NCBI GenBank assembly: GCA_905612335.1
Contig: CAJQRT010000046.1
Location: 1-17,391 of the forward strand
Direction of reading: 5' to 3'
Length of the DNA: 17,391 nt
Origin: an uncultured Candidatus Pelagibacter sp.
Lineage (GTDB): Bacteria > Pseudomonadota > Alphaproteobacteria > Pelagibacterales > Pelagibacteraceae
The notes under the pieces are model-generated. The model saw only the letters and a list, made by a program, of their open reading frames with translations, made no database searches and was not told the DNA's origin. Shown here in pieces: positions 6,792 to 14,583 of the stretch. Position 1 is the stretch's first letter, and each line of letters starts with the position of its first letter. The position numbers and the translations under genes were made by a program.

Positions 6792-7729
6792 TGAAAAAAA
6801 TTATATTTTATTTATCATTAATACTTTTTTTAACTCCATTATTTGCTGCAGATGAAAAGTCAGGAAGATTTTTTGAAGATCAGCCTGATATAACAGACGA
6901 TTATCAAATACATTTTAATTATTTGTTAGCTGCTGATAGTGAAGATCGAGAAATGGATATTAATGGTGAGATAGAAAAAATCCTACTAGAAGCAAATGAA
7001 GTAATGTTAAAAGCCACCGCTGGTAATAAAAAAGGTGATGGTGTTGCTAGAAATTACAAGTTTGATTATCGAGCAGATGGTAAATTAGATATCACATTCA
7101 TTAGAATGAGCATGAAACATAAAGAGCTTCATAAGTGGGCAAATGATGACATCATACCATTCTTAAATAATGTTAAAGATCAAAAAAATATTAAAAAGAT
7201 TTACTATAACTTTGCTGATTTTTCTAATGTTGATGGAGGAGAGGCGGGTGTTGGGTATGGTACTACATATTTAAAAAGTAAAAGTAATGGCTCATATGAA
7301 AGAAAATTATTAGTAACATTGCATGAATTGCTTCATACTCAGGGGATGGGCTACGACTGTGTTCCAGATGTTAAATCTGGCAATGGTCATTACTCTTCAG
7401 ATAAACCTGGCTTAATGCTGGGATCTGGGAAAAAAATTGGATCTGTTTATGCTCATACAAAAGAGGGATGCCCTCAAATGATGGACTCAGTTTATTTAAT
7501 ACCAACAAGAAGTGACCCCTATGATCCTTACCAACATGCTTGTTTACTTGATCTTGGAAAATATAACCATCCTAAGCTTTTAAAAAAATTAGATAAAATA
7601 AAAAAATTGAAAGATAAAAAAATTAAGGGAAATTTAAGATTTTCTTCAAGTTGTAGATATAGAGATTGGCAACGAGCTAAAGGTGGATATTATATCTGGG
7701 GTGTAGATGATAATATTGCTGCTAGATAA
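6791..7729 (+). CDS. Secreted putative zinc metallopeptidase (HExxH)
   Basis: I take the ATG at 6791, which overlaps the azlD stop (TAATG) and opens with a signal peptide (residues 1-19, MKK then a hydrophobic core, LFA before the cut). A longer frame starting upstream at 6698 would overlap azlD without reason. The 312-residue product has the zinc-protease motif HELLHTQG (178-185). Downstream, GHYSSDKPGLMLG (199-211) offers H200 as a possible third zinc ligand and M209 as a Met-turn residue. Four cysteines (190, 227, 251, 288) fit extracytoplasmic disulfides. A basic, lysine-rich stretch (261-280) precedes the C-terminus. Place of action is probably the periplasm or outside. No named family is assigned with certainty; the position after amino-acid transporters suggests peptide scavenging, which is inference. 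Confidence 0.75.
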   Translation: MKKIIFYLSLILFLTPLFAADEKSGRFFEDQPDITDDYQIHFNYLLAADSEDREMDINGEIEKILLEANEVMLKATAGNKKGDGVARNYKFDYRADGKLDITFIRMSMKHKELHKWANDDIIPFLNNVKDQKNIKKIYYNFADFSNVDGGEAGVGYGTTYLKSKSNGSYERKLLVTLHELLHTQGMGYDCVPDVKSGNGHYSSDKPGLMLGSGKKIGSVYAHTKEGCPQMMDSVYLIPTRSDPYDPYQHACLLDLGKYNHPKLLKKLDKIKKLKDKKIKGNLRFSSSCRYRDWQRAKGGYYIWGVDDNIAAR

Positions 7730-7744
7730 AAATTGGTTTAGACA

Positions 7745-8656
7745 GTGGAAAAAATAAAAGGATTTGAAATTTTTGCACATGAAAAATCTAAAAGGATAAT
7801 TAATATTCAAATTGAAGATGAGATTTTAGAAAAATTAATATTTCCATTTAACAAGTTTGATATCACTGCTCTTGAATACAAGCCATTTACCCGTTTCACA
7901 TTAGCGAAAAGCTTAGATAACCTTACGTCTAATCAATTAAGTAAACTTATGAACAAAATAATAAGAGATCGTGAAACAGGTTGTTTTATTATTGGTCCAA
8001 AAAATATTAATTCTAAAATTAATCATACTTTTTTGGTTAAATTATCAACGGCAATTGCTCATTTGATTGGAATTCCAAACCATGACTCTATGGCAGGAAA
8101 ATACTATGCGAGATTTATTGTTAAGCATGAAGATAAAAGTGACTCGTATTTAAGAAAAGCTTACATAAATATGGATCTCCATACAGATGGAACTTATGTT
8201 AAGGAAGTTACTGACTGGCTGTTAATGACTAAAATTGATGAGCAGAATGTAGTAGGTGGAGAGACCACAATGTTACATCTAGATGACTGGGAGCATTGTG
8301 AAGATTTATATAGTGACCCAGTAGGTAAGCAGAACTTTGTTTGGGGCTCACCAAAGAGTAAAAATATAGACTACAAGGTAGAACATCCAGTGTTTTCATC
8401 TGATAAAAACGGCAAACCTAATATTTCTTATATAGACCAGTTTCCTGAGCCTAAAAATATGGATCAGGGTAATTTTTTACAGAGATTATCAGATGGCTTA
8501 GAAGAAAGTAAAAATAAAGCTATTACGAAGTTACCCGTTGGATCTGCAATAGTTGCTAATAATTATTTTTGGCTACATGGAAGAAAACCTTTCAAGGAAA
8601 ATAAAGATTTAAGCAGAGAACTGTTGAGAATTAGAGGTTCTTTTTTTATTAATTAA
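7745..8656 (+). CDS. glaH: GlaH/CsiD-family glutarate 2-hydroxylase (Fe(II)/2-oxoglutarate dioxygenase)
   Basis: The 303-residue protein matches, from memory, the E. coli CsiD/GlaH sequence along most of its length: ALEYKPFTRF near the start, TAIAHLIG, KYYARFIVKHEDKSDSYLRKA, DLHTDGTYVKEVTDW, TKIDEQNVVGGETTMLHLDDWEH, SYIDQF and NNYFWLHGRKPF. The Fe(II) facial triad would be H146, D148 and H278; Arg 295 or 297 near the C-terminus would bind 2-oxoglutarate. The characterised enzyme converts glutarate, 2-oxoglutarate and O2 to L-2-hydroxyglutarate, succinate and CO2 in the cytoplasm, a step of lysine/cadaverine breakdown. The start is GTG at 7745: an in-frame TAG lies two codons upstream, and the next ATG is some 65 codons in, inside conserved sequence. 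The L-2-hydroxyglutarate oxidase gene (lhgO), adjacent in E. coli, is not in this window. Confidence 0.9.
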   Translation: MEKIKGFEIFAHEKSKRIINIQIEDEILEKLIFPFNKFDITALEYKPFTRFTLAKSLDNLTSNQLSKLMNKIIRDRETGCFIIGPKNINSKINHTFLVKLSTAIAHLIGIPNHDSMAGKYYARFIVKHEDKSDSYLRKAYINMDLHTDGTYVKEVTDWLLMTKIDEQNVVGGETTMLHLDDWEHCEDLYSDPVGKQNFVWGSPKSKNIDYKVEHPVFSSDKNGKPNISYIDQFPEPKNMDQGNFLQRLSDGLEESKNKAITKLPVGSAIVANNYFWLHGRKPFKENKDLSRELLRIRGSFFIN

Positions 8657-8688
8657 TTCCCTAATATCATTATAAAGTAACTATATTT

Positions 8689-9456
8689 ATGAAATTAGGC
8701 TTTATAGGAACAGGTAGAATTACGTCAGCAGTGGTTACTGGTATCTGTAGCTCCAATATATCCTATAAAAATATAGTTATTTCTCACAGAAATAAATCTA
8801 TTTCCAGCAGTCTTAAAAAGAAGTTTAAAAAAATAATTATTAGTAAAAATAATCAGGAAATAGTTAATGCATGTGATTGGATATTTTTATCTCTAACCCC
8901 AACAGTAGGTAATAAAATTATTAAAGATCTAAAATTTAAATCAAGTCAAACTATAATTAGTTTCATTTCAACAATTACTTTGGCTCAGTTAAAAAAAACA
9001 ATTAAAGTTAAAGCAAAAATTATAAGAGCAATACCATTACCACCAATATCTTTAAAAAAAGGACCAGTACCCATCTGCCCTCCAAATAAAAAAGTAAAAG
9101 ATTTCTTTAATAAAATTGGCACAACAGTTGAAATTAAAAATGAAAAATCCTCAATTAATTTTTGGGCCACTTCTGGAATGATGGCACCATTTTATGAATT
9201 ACTAAGAGTAATGACAGACTGGTTAGTAAAAAGAGGAGTTAAACGAGATAATGCGCAAAAATATATAACATCTTTATTTTTAGCATTATCAGAAGATGCA
9301 GTTGTAAATTCTAAAAAAGATTTAAAGTATCTAGTGAAAGAATCACAAACTCCTAAAGGGTTAAATGAGCAGGGAGTTAAAGAGCTAACCAAAGCTGGTT
9401 TCTATAAATCTTTAGAAAAGACTCTTAACAGTATACATAAAAGACTAAACAAATAA
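8689..9456 (+). CDS. ProC-like NAD(P)-dependent reductase (pyrroline-5-carboxylate reductase family)
   Basis: The 255-residue protein begins with a Rossmann fold, GFIGTGRITSAV (4-15), equivalent to the 'GFIGaGnMa.Ai' of pyrroline-5-carboxylate reductase. Arg 34 in SHRNKS suggests NADPH preference. The C-terminal half has the P5CR dimerisation-domain outline: SGMMAPFYELLR in place of 'GSgPAY.f...E', and QTPKG (220-224) in place of 'TSPGGTT'. These substitutions fall in the substrate pocket of the true enzyme, so reduction of a different imine or a shifted function is plausible. It lies 32 bases after glaH and six before the next liv genes. It could be a real proline-biosynthesis enzyme in a reduced genome, but the divergence makes that uncertain. 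Confidence 0.75.
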   Translation: MKLGFIGTGRITSAVVTGICSSNISYKNIVISHRNKSISSSLKKKFKKIIISKNNQEIVNACDWIFLSLTPTVGNKIIKDLKFKSSQTIISFISTITLAQLKKTIKVKAKIIRAIPLPPISLKKGPVPICPPNKKVKDFFNKIGTTVEIKNEKSSINFWATSGMMAPFYELLRVMTDWLVKRGVKRDNAQKYITSLFLALSEDAVVNSKKDLKYLVKESQTPKGLNEQGVKELTKAGFYKSLEKTLNSIHKRLNK

Positions 9457-9462
9457 AATTTC

Positions 9463-10257
9463 ATGAACCAAGAACAGAATATTTTACAAATTAAAAACCT
9501 ATCTAAGTATTTTGGGGGTTTGGCTGCAGTCTCAGATTGTTCTTTAAAAATTAAAGAAGGATCGATTACAGGAATTATAGGACCTAATGGTTCTGGTAAA
9601 ACTACTTTATTTAATTTAATTGCAGGAAACTTAAAGGCGTCAAGTGGAAAAGTTTTATTTTATGATGAAGACGTAACAGATGTTCCTTCATATGAATTAT
9701 TTTCAAAAGGAATATTAAGAACTTTTCAAATAGCTCATGAGTTTACAAATTTATCTGTTTTGGAAAATTTAATGATGGTACCAGCAAACCAATCAGGTGA
9801 GAAACTGATGACAGCATTATTAAAACCAAGTTTAGTCAAAACTGAGGAGCTTGTAGTTAAACAAAAAGCTCAAGATGTTGTAGATTTTTTAAATCTCACA
9901 CATTTGTCAAATGAATTAGCTGGAAATTTATCAGGTGGACAGAAAAAACTATTAGAACTTGGCAGAACCATGATGGTTGATGCTAAACTTGTATTACTTG
10001 ATGAAGTAGGTGCTGGTGTTAACAGAACATTACTTAAAGATCTTGGAACTGCGATTATGAAGTTAAATAAAGAAGAAGGGTATACATTCTGCATGATTGA
10101 ACACGATATGGAATTTATAAGTAGATTATGTGACCCTGTTATAGTTATGGCAGAAGGTTCGGTCTTGTTTGAAGGAACTGCTGAAGAAGCTAAGAAAGAT
10201 GAGAAGGTTATTGATAGCTATTTGGGCAGAGGATCTAAAATTAAGGATGAAAATTAA
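9463..10257 (+). CDS. livG: LivG-like ABC ATPase, system 2
   Basis: This 264-residue ATPase has Walker A GPNGSGKT (40-47), Q-loop Gln 89 in RTFQ, canonical LSGGQ (156-160), Walker B LVLLDE (176-181) and H-loop His 214 in IEHDM. After Walker B it reads EVGAGVN instead of the usual EPtAGlN, so the proline is missing; this is the main difference from the system 1 LivG. The region around 100-150 is also unlike system 1, so the two are not recent duplicates. The gene follows the ProC-like gene by six bases with little Shine-Dalgarno signal, and its stop overlaps the next ATG (TAATG). Confidence 0.92.
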   Translation: MNQEQNILQIKNLSKYFGGLAAVSDCSLKIKEGSITGIIGPNGSGKTTLFNLIAGNLKASSGKVLFYDEDVTDVPSYELFSKGILRTFQIAHEFTNLSVLENLMMVPANQSGEKLMTALLKPSLVKTEELVVKQKAQDVVDFLNLTHLSNELAGNLSGGQKKLLELGRTMMVDAKLVLLDEVGAGVNRTLLKDLGTAIMKLNKEEGYTFCMIEHDMEFISRLCDPVIVMAEGSVLFEGTAEEAKKDEKVIDSYLGRGSKIKDEN

Positions 10258-10964
10258 TGGCTTTTTTTGAAGGTTTAAAAATGACTGGTGGTTATGGCAC
10301 TGGCCCAGATATTATTAACTCTTGTTCTGTTGATGTAAATAGAGGGGAGATAGTATCAATCCTAGGACCTAATGGTGCTGGTAAATCTACTGCCATGAAA
10401 GCATTACTTGGTCTTATAAATTTAAAATCAGGTGCTGTTGTTATTGATGGAAAAGATATTTCAAAACTTTCACCACAAGATAGAGTTAGGCAAGGTATTT
10501 CATTTGTACCACAAACAAAAAATGTTTTTGCAGGAATGACAGTTGAAGAAAATTTAGAAATGGGAGCTTATCTAAGAGATGACAACTATCAAAATGTTAT
10601 AGAGGAAATTTATGAACTCTTTCCAATCTTAAGAGAAAAAAGAAATCAGTTAGTTGGTGAATTATCTGGTGGTCAAAGACAACAAGTTGCTCTTGGAAGA
10701 GCGTTAATGATTAAACCATCAGTATTAATGTTAGATGAACCTACTGCAGGTGTATCGCCAATAGTGATGGATGAATTATTTGATCATATCATTAAAGTTA
10801 AAAGAACAAATGTTGCTATTTTAATGGTTGAGCAAAATGCTAAGCAAGCATTGAATATTTCTGATCGTGGATATGTATTGGTTACCGGAGAAAATAAGTA
10901 TGCAGGTACTGGAAAAGAACTATTAAATGATCCAAGAGTAAGAAGCTCTTTTTTGGGAGGATAG
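10257..10964 (+). CDS. livF: LivF-like ABC ATPase, system 2
   Basis: The 235-residue product is the usual LivF length. Walker A is GPNGAGKS (37-44), followed by MTVEENLEMGAY (94-105), signature LSGGQ (136-140), Walker B VLMLDE (156-161) and VEQNAKQAL (191-199) with the LivF-type Gln. Its start ATG overlaps the stop of the LivG-like gene by one base. The N-terminal strand is slightly odd (MAFFEGLKMTGGYGTG), with an aromatic Tyr 13 in the adenine-stacking position. It forms the second half of the ATPase pair of system 2. Confidence 0.92.
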   Translation: MAFFEGLKMTGGYGTGPDIINSCSVDVNRGEIVSILGPNGAGKSTAMKALLGLINLKSGAVVIDGKDISKLSPQDRVRQGISFVPQTKNVFAGMTVEENLEMGAYLRDDNYQNVIEEIYELFPILREKRNQLVGELSGGQRQQVALGRALMIKPSVLMLDEPTAGVSPIVMDELFDHIIKVKRTNVAILMVEQNAKQALNISDRGYVLVTGENKYAGTGKELLNDPRVRSSFLGG

Positions 10965-10965
10965 T

Positions 10966-11976
10966 ATGGATTTTTTAAATGCAATTATATTACTGTTAAA
11001 TTATATTTTTGTTCCAGCTTTAACTTATGGTTCACAATTAGCACTTGGTGCGATTTTTGTAACTTTAATTTATGGGATCTTAAGATTTGCAAACTTTGCA
11101 ACTGGAGACATGATGGCATTTGGAACAATGGTGACCATTTTAATTACTTGGTATTTTCAATCGATTGGTATTTCTCTAGGAGTTTTACCAACAGCCCTGC
11201 TTGCGATACCTTTTGCAATAATTTTTATGATTGGTTACATGCTCTTTATAGATAAATTTGTATTTAGGTATTACAGGGTAAGTAAAAGTCCACCAGTTCA
11301 ACTTGCAATGGTAAGTATAGGTGTAATGTTTGTAACACAAGCTGTGGTAAGAATAATAATTGGTCCTGCTGACAGAAGATTCTTTGATGGAGAAAAATTT
11401 ATTATCAAAGCAGGTGAGTTTAAAGAAATGACAGGACTTAATGAGGGTTTAGCAATTAAATCTAGTCAGGCAATTACTGTATTTGTAACACTTATATTAG
11501 TTTCAATTTTATTTTGGTTTTTAAATAAAACTAAAACAGGAAAGAGTATGCGCGCTTATTCAGACAATGAAGATCTAGCTTTATTATCAGGAATTGACCC
11601 TAAAAGAGTAGTTATGATTACATGGATCATTGCAGGAATTTTAGCAACTATTGGTGGTGCTTTGTATGGTTTAGACAAAAGTTTCAAGCCTTTTACTTAC
11701 TTTAACAACATGTTACCGATTTTTGCTGCAGCAATTGTTGGTGGTATAGGGAACCCATTTGGAGCATTTTTAGGTGGGTACGTTATAGCTTTTTCAGAGA
11801 TATTTATAACTTACGCATATAAGAAATTTTTTATGTATATTTTACCAAAAAGTATGGAGCCTGAAACATTGGTGCAATTATTATCAACTGATTATAAATT
11901 TGCTGTATCATTTTCTATACTGGTGATTGTTTTGCTCTATAGACCCAATGGAATATTTAAGGGGAAAGTACTGTGA
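10966..11976 (+). CDS. livH: LivH-like ABC permease subunit, system 2
   Basis: The 336-residue inner-membrane permease is longer than the system 1 LivH (297). The family signature is GILRFANFATGDMMAFG (37-53). The coupling loop is GKSMRAYSDNEDLALLSGID, and a C-terminal VGGIGNPFGAFLGG segment is typical of LivH. Extra sequence lies in the middle (an aqueous loop with IIGPADRRFFDG) and near the C-terminus between the last helices. A good Shine-Dalgarno GGGAGG (10955-10960) sits five bases before the ATG, which supports the start and suggests independent ribosome entry. The stop overlaps the GTG start of livM (GTGA). Confidence 0.92.
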   Translation: MDFLNAIILLLNYIFVPALTYGSQLALGAIFVTLIYGILRFANFATGDMMAFGTMVTILITWYFQSIGISLGVLPTALLAIPFAIIFMIGYMLFIDKFVFRYYRVSKSPPVQLAMVSIGVMFVTQAVVRIIIGPADRRFFDGEKFIIKAGEFKEMTGLNEGLAIKSSQAITVFVTLILVSILFWFLNKTKTGKSMRAYSDNEDLALLSGIDPKRVVMITWIIAGILATIGGALYGLDKSFKPFTYFNNMLPIFAAAIVGGIGNPFGAFLGGYVIAFSEIFITYAYKKFFMYILPKSMEPETLVQLLSTDYKFAVSFSILVIVLLYRPNGIFKGKVL

Positions 11977-13343
11977 GAAAGAATCTAAATATAATTGTAG
12001 CTTACGCAATAATGATGGGTTTAATTATTTTAGTTGGAATATTTCAATCATGGAATGTAGCTCTTTCAATCTTTAATATGTGTTTAATTTCTGCAGTGAT
12101 GACTATGGGGGCAAATGTACAATGGGGCTATGCTGGTCTTATTAATTTTGGTCTTATGGGTTATGCAGCATTAGGAGGGTTAGCTGCAGTTTTAATATCA
12201 GTTGATCCAGTTCCAGAAGCATGGAGTGCAGGTGGATTTGATATTCTAATGTGTCTATGTCTAATAATTGCAATAGTTTTCCTTATTCGGTTTATTTTAA
12301 AAAATTTTGAGAAATCAAAAATAAGAACATATGGAATTGCTGGAATTATAATTGCTGGAATTGTAATTATAAGAATTACTTCTGAGTCAGGCATTGAAGC
12401 AATCGAAGCAGTAAACCCAGCAACAACAGGATTTCTGGGAGGCTTAGGTTTACCAATAGTATTTTCATGGATAGTTGGAGCCTTCTTTGCTGCTGGATTA
12501 GCATTTATTGTAGGTAAAGTTGCTCTTGGTTTACGTGCTGACTACCTAGCTATCGCTACATTACTTATTTCAGAAATTGTTATTGCTATAATCAAACATG
12601 AAGATTGGTTGGCAAGAGGTGTTAAAAATGTAATTGGATTAGATCGTCCAGTACCTTATGAAGTTAACCTTCAGACAACTGAATGGTTTATAAATTTAGT
12701 TGCAAAATTTAATTCAGGAAAATTAGAATTAATTTCTAATATTGCAGATAAACAAGCTGCACTTAATCAGTTAGTTATTGAAGGATCTTCAGTTTTTGTA
12801 AAACTTTGTTATTCAGGTCTGTTCTTAATTGTAGTTATTGCTTTATTAATAGTTACTCAAAAAGCACTTTATTCTCCATGGGGAAGAATGATGAGAGCTA
12901 TTAGAGACAACGAAGAAGCAGCAAATGCTATGGGTAAGAATGTTGTTAAACAACATTTGTTAATATTTATTTTAGGATCAGCAATAGTCGGTATTGCAGG
13001 TGCCATGTTAGTCACTCAAGATGGTTTATTTACACCAGGTAGTTACAGGCCAATGAGATATACTTTTTTAATTTGGGTAATGGTAATTGTTGGTGGTAGT
13101 GGAAATAATTTTGGGGCTATTTTAGGGGGATTTGCAGTATGGTTTCTATGGATTGAGGCAGCACCGATATCATTGTTCTTGATTAACCTGTTTACCGCAG
13201 GTCTTCCAGAGACTCATGAGTTAAAAGTACATTTAACAGAGAGTGTTCCTTACTTTAGATATTTAATGATGGGAATGGGTTTATTGTTAATTATGAGGTA
13301 TCGCCCTAAAGGTATACTTCCTGAGAAAATAGAAATAAAATAA
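11973..13343 (+). CDS. livM: LivM-like ABC permease subunit, enlarged, system 2
   Basis: The 456-residue protein starts with GTG inside the end of livH (GTGA overlap). LivM hallmarks are GYAGLINFGLMGYAALGG (52-69), LRADYLAIATLLISEI (187-202), coupling loop AIRDNEEAANAMG (309-321) and VGGSGNNFGAILGG. It is about 100 residues longer than the system 1 LivM. The extra material is an insertion around residues 80-160, with two additional hydrophobic stretches flanking a basic KNFEKSK segment, and a polar insertion around 225-275 after the LRADY region. It should form the translocation pathway with the LivH-like protein. The large periplasm-facing insert could change how the binding protein docks. 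Confidence 0.92.
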   Translation: MRKNLNIIVAYAIMMGLIILVGIFQSWNVALSIFNMCLISAVMTMGANVQWGYAGLINFGLMGYAALGGLAAVLISVDPVPEAWSAGGFDILMCLCLIIAIVFLIRFILKNFEKSKIRTYGIAGIIIAGIVIIRITSESGIEAIEAVNPATTGFLGGLGLPIVFSWIVGAFFAAGLAFIVGKVALGLRADYLAIATLLISEIVIAIIKHEDWLARGVKNVIGLDRPVPYEVNLQTTEWFINLVAKFNSGKLELISNIADKQAALNQLVIEGSSVFVKLCYSGLFLIVVIALLIVTQKALYSPWGRMMRAIRDNEEAANAMGKNVVKQHLLIFILGSAIVGIAGAMLVTQDGLFTPGSYRPMRYTFLIWVMVIVGGSGNNFGAILGGFAVWFLWIEAAPISLFLINLFTAGLPETHELKVHLTESVPYFRYLMMGMGLLLIMRYRPKGILPEKIEIK

Positions 13344-13350
13344 AACTATT

Positions 13351-13419
13351 ATGAAATATATTATACTTGGTGCTGCAGTAGCATGGGCTATGTACATCGG
13401 TGATAAATATTTTTTTTAA
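13351..13419 (+). CDS. 22-residue hydrophobic small membrane peptide
   Basis: An ATG at 13351, seven bases after the livM stop, opens 22 codons ending in TAA at 13417-13419. The stop overlaps the ATG of the MFS gene in the same TAATG arrangement seen at six confident gene junctions here. The peptide begins MKYIILGAAVAWAMYIG and ends in a charged/aromatic DKYFF, fitting one short membrane-spanning helix. No homologue is recognised. It may be a transporter-associated micropeptide or simply a leader that couples translation of the MFS gene. Short length alone allows a chance origin, but the placement argues for translation. Confidence 0.55.
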   Translation: MKYIILGAAVAWAMYIGDKYFF

Positions 13420-14582
13420 TGAATAAGAATTTATGGTTGTTGATTTTAAGTCAGATCTTTGCGTTTACCGCAGCACCAGTTACAGTTTTCTTAAGTGGCA
13501 TAATTGGCTCTCAGTTTAGCCCAATAAAATCTTTAGCAACATTACCAATGGCTTTATCAATTGTAGGTGTTGCAATTTTTGCAATTTTTGCTGCAAAAAT
13601 TATGAGCATAATTGGTCGAAGAGCAGGCTTTATTTTTTCTTCAATTGGAAGTTCATTGTCATCACTGCTTGCTGCTTACTCAATAATCAGTGAAAGTTTT
13701 ATTTTATTTAACTTTGCATGTTTTTTACTTGGGGCGGGAGTAGCTTTTAGCCATCAATACCGTTTTGCAGCTGTTGAAACAGTAAAAAAAGATATGGCAC
13801 CCAAAGCTATATCAATAATATTATTAGCAGGTATAGGATCAGCTTTTATAGGACCAAATGCGGCCAATTTTTCAAAAGAAATTATTTCTGAACATTTATA
13901 TGCTGGATCGTACATAGTACTTGCAGCTTTAACACTTACATCAACAATTTTTCTATATTTTTATAAAGATGGGCACAAACCAAATAATGTTAACAAAGAA
14001 AATTCACGAAGCTATTTAGAATTAATTTCTCAGCCAAGATTTTTACAAGCATTAATTGCTTCTGCATTTGCTTACGCGGTAATGGCATTTTTAATGACAG
14101 CCACACCAATAAGTATGCATGTGATGGAAAAAATAAGTTTAACTAAAACAGGGTTGGTAATTCAACTTCATATTGCAGCTATGTTTTTACCATCATTAGT
14201 TACTGGTAATTTGATAAGAAAATTTGGACATAGTAAAATAATGTATGCTGGTGTTTTTTTATTTTTAATAACAGTTATAACTAGTTTCTTTGATCAAAAT
14301 TTTACTAATTACTTAGTTGCATTAATATTTTTAGGATTTGGTTGGAACTTTTTATTTATATCAGGAACAAGTTTGTTAGTTCTATCGTATAGAGAAAATG
14401 AAAAATTTAAGGCACAAGGTTTTAATGATTTAATAGTTTATTCAATTCAAGCAACTGCAAGTTTATCTGCGGGAGTTTTCTTAACCTTAACAAGTTGGAA
14501 AACAATGAATTTAGTTTGTATAATATTTTTAGTTTTAATTATTTTGTCAACATTAAGAGCTGATTTTAAAGAGAAAAAGTAA
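13419..14582 (+). CDS. Major facilitator superfamily transporter
   Basis: The 387-residue protein has about twelve hydrophobic segments in two halves, the normal MFS size. The loop after helix 2 carries AKIMSIIGRRAG (59-70), a form of MFS motif A with its two arginines. The helix 4 region contains GAGVAFSHQYRFAAVE (105-120) and the second half repeats the pattern with LIRKFGHSK. It is an inner-membrane secondary transporter, perhaps a drug/metabolite exporter; the substrate cannot be read from sequence. Its ATG overlaps the stop of the 22-residue peptide by one base, and the next gene begins one base after its stop. It continues the liv system 2 unit without a visible terminator. Confidence 0.85.
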   Translation: MNKNLWLLILSQIFAFTAAPVTVFLSGIIGSQFSPIKSLATLPMALSIVGVAIFAIFAAKIMSIIGRRAGFIFSSIGSSLSSLLAAYSIISESFILFNFACFLLGAGVAFSHQYRFAAVETVKKDMAPKAISIILLAGIGSAFIGPNAANFSKEIISEHLYAGSYIVLAALTLTSTIFLYFYKDGHKPNNVNKENSRSYLELISQPRFLQALIASAFAYAVMAFLMTATPISMHVMEKISLTKTGLVIQLHIAAMFLPSLVTGNLIRKFGHSKIMYAGVFLFLITVITSFFDQNFTNYLVALIFLGFGWNFLFISGTSLLVLSYRENEKFKAQGFNDLIVYSIQATASLSAGVFLTLTSWKTMNLVCIIFLVLIILSTLRADFKEKK

Positions 14583-14583
14583 G

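Noticed and set aside
8657..8688. Internal promoter before the ProC-like gene (TATAAA and TATATT elements)
   Set aside because: AT-rich matches to a -10 element are expected by chance here, and no -35 element at proper spacing is convincing.
998..13343. Recent duplication producing the two liv systems
   Set aside because: Gene order differs (HMGF versus GFHM), subunit lengths differ by up to 100 residues and key motifs differ, so they are separate, anciently diverged systems.
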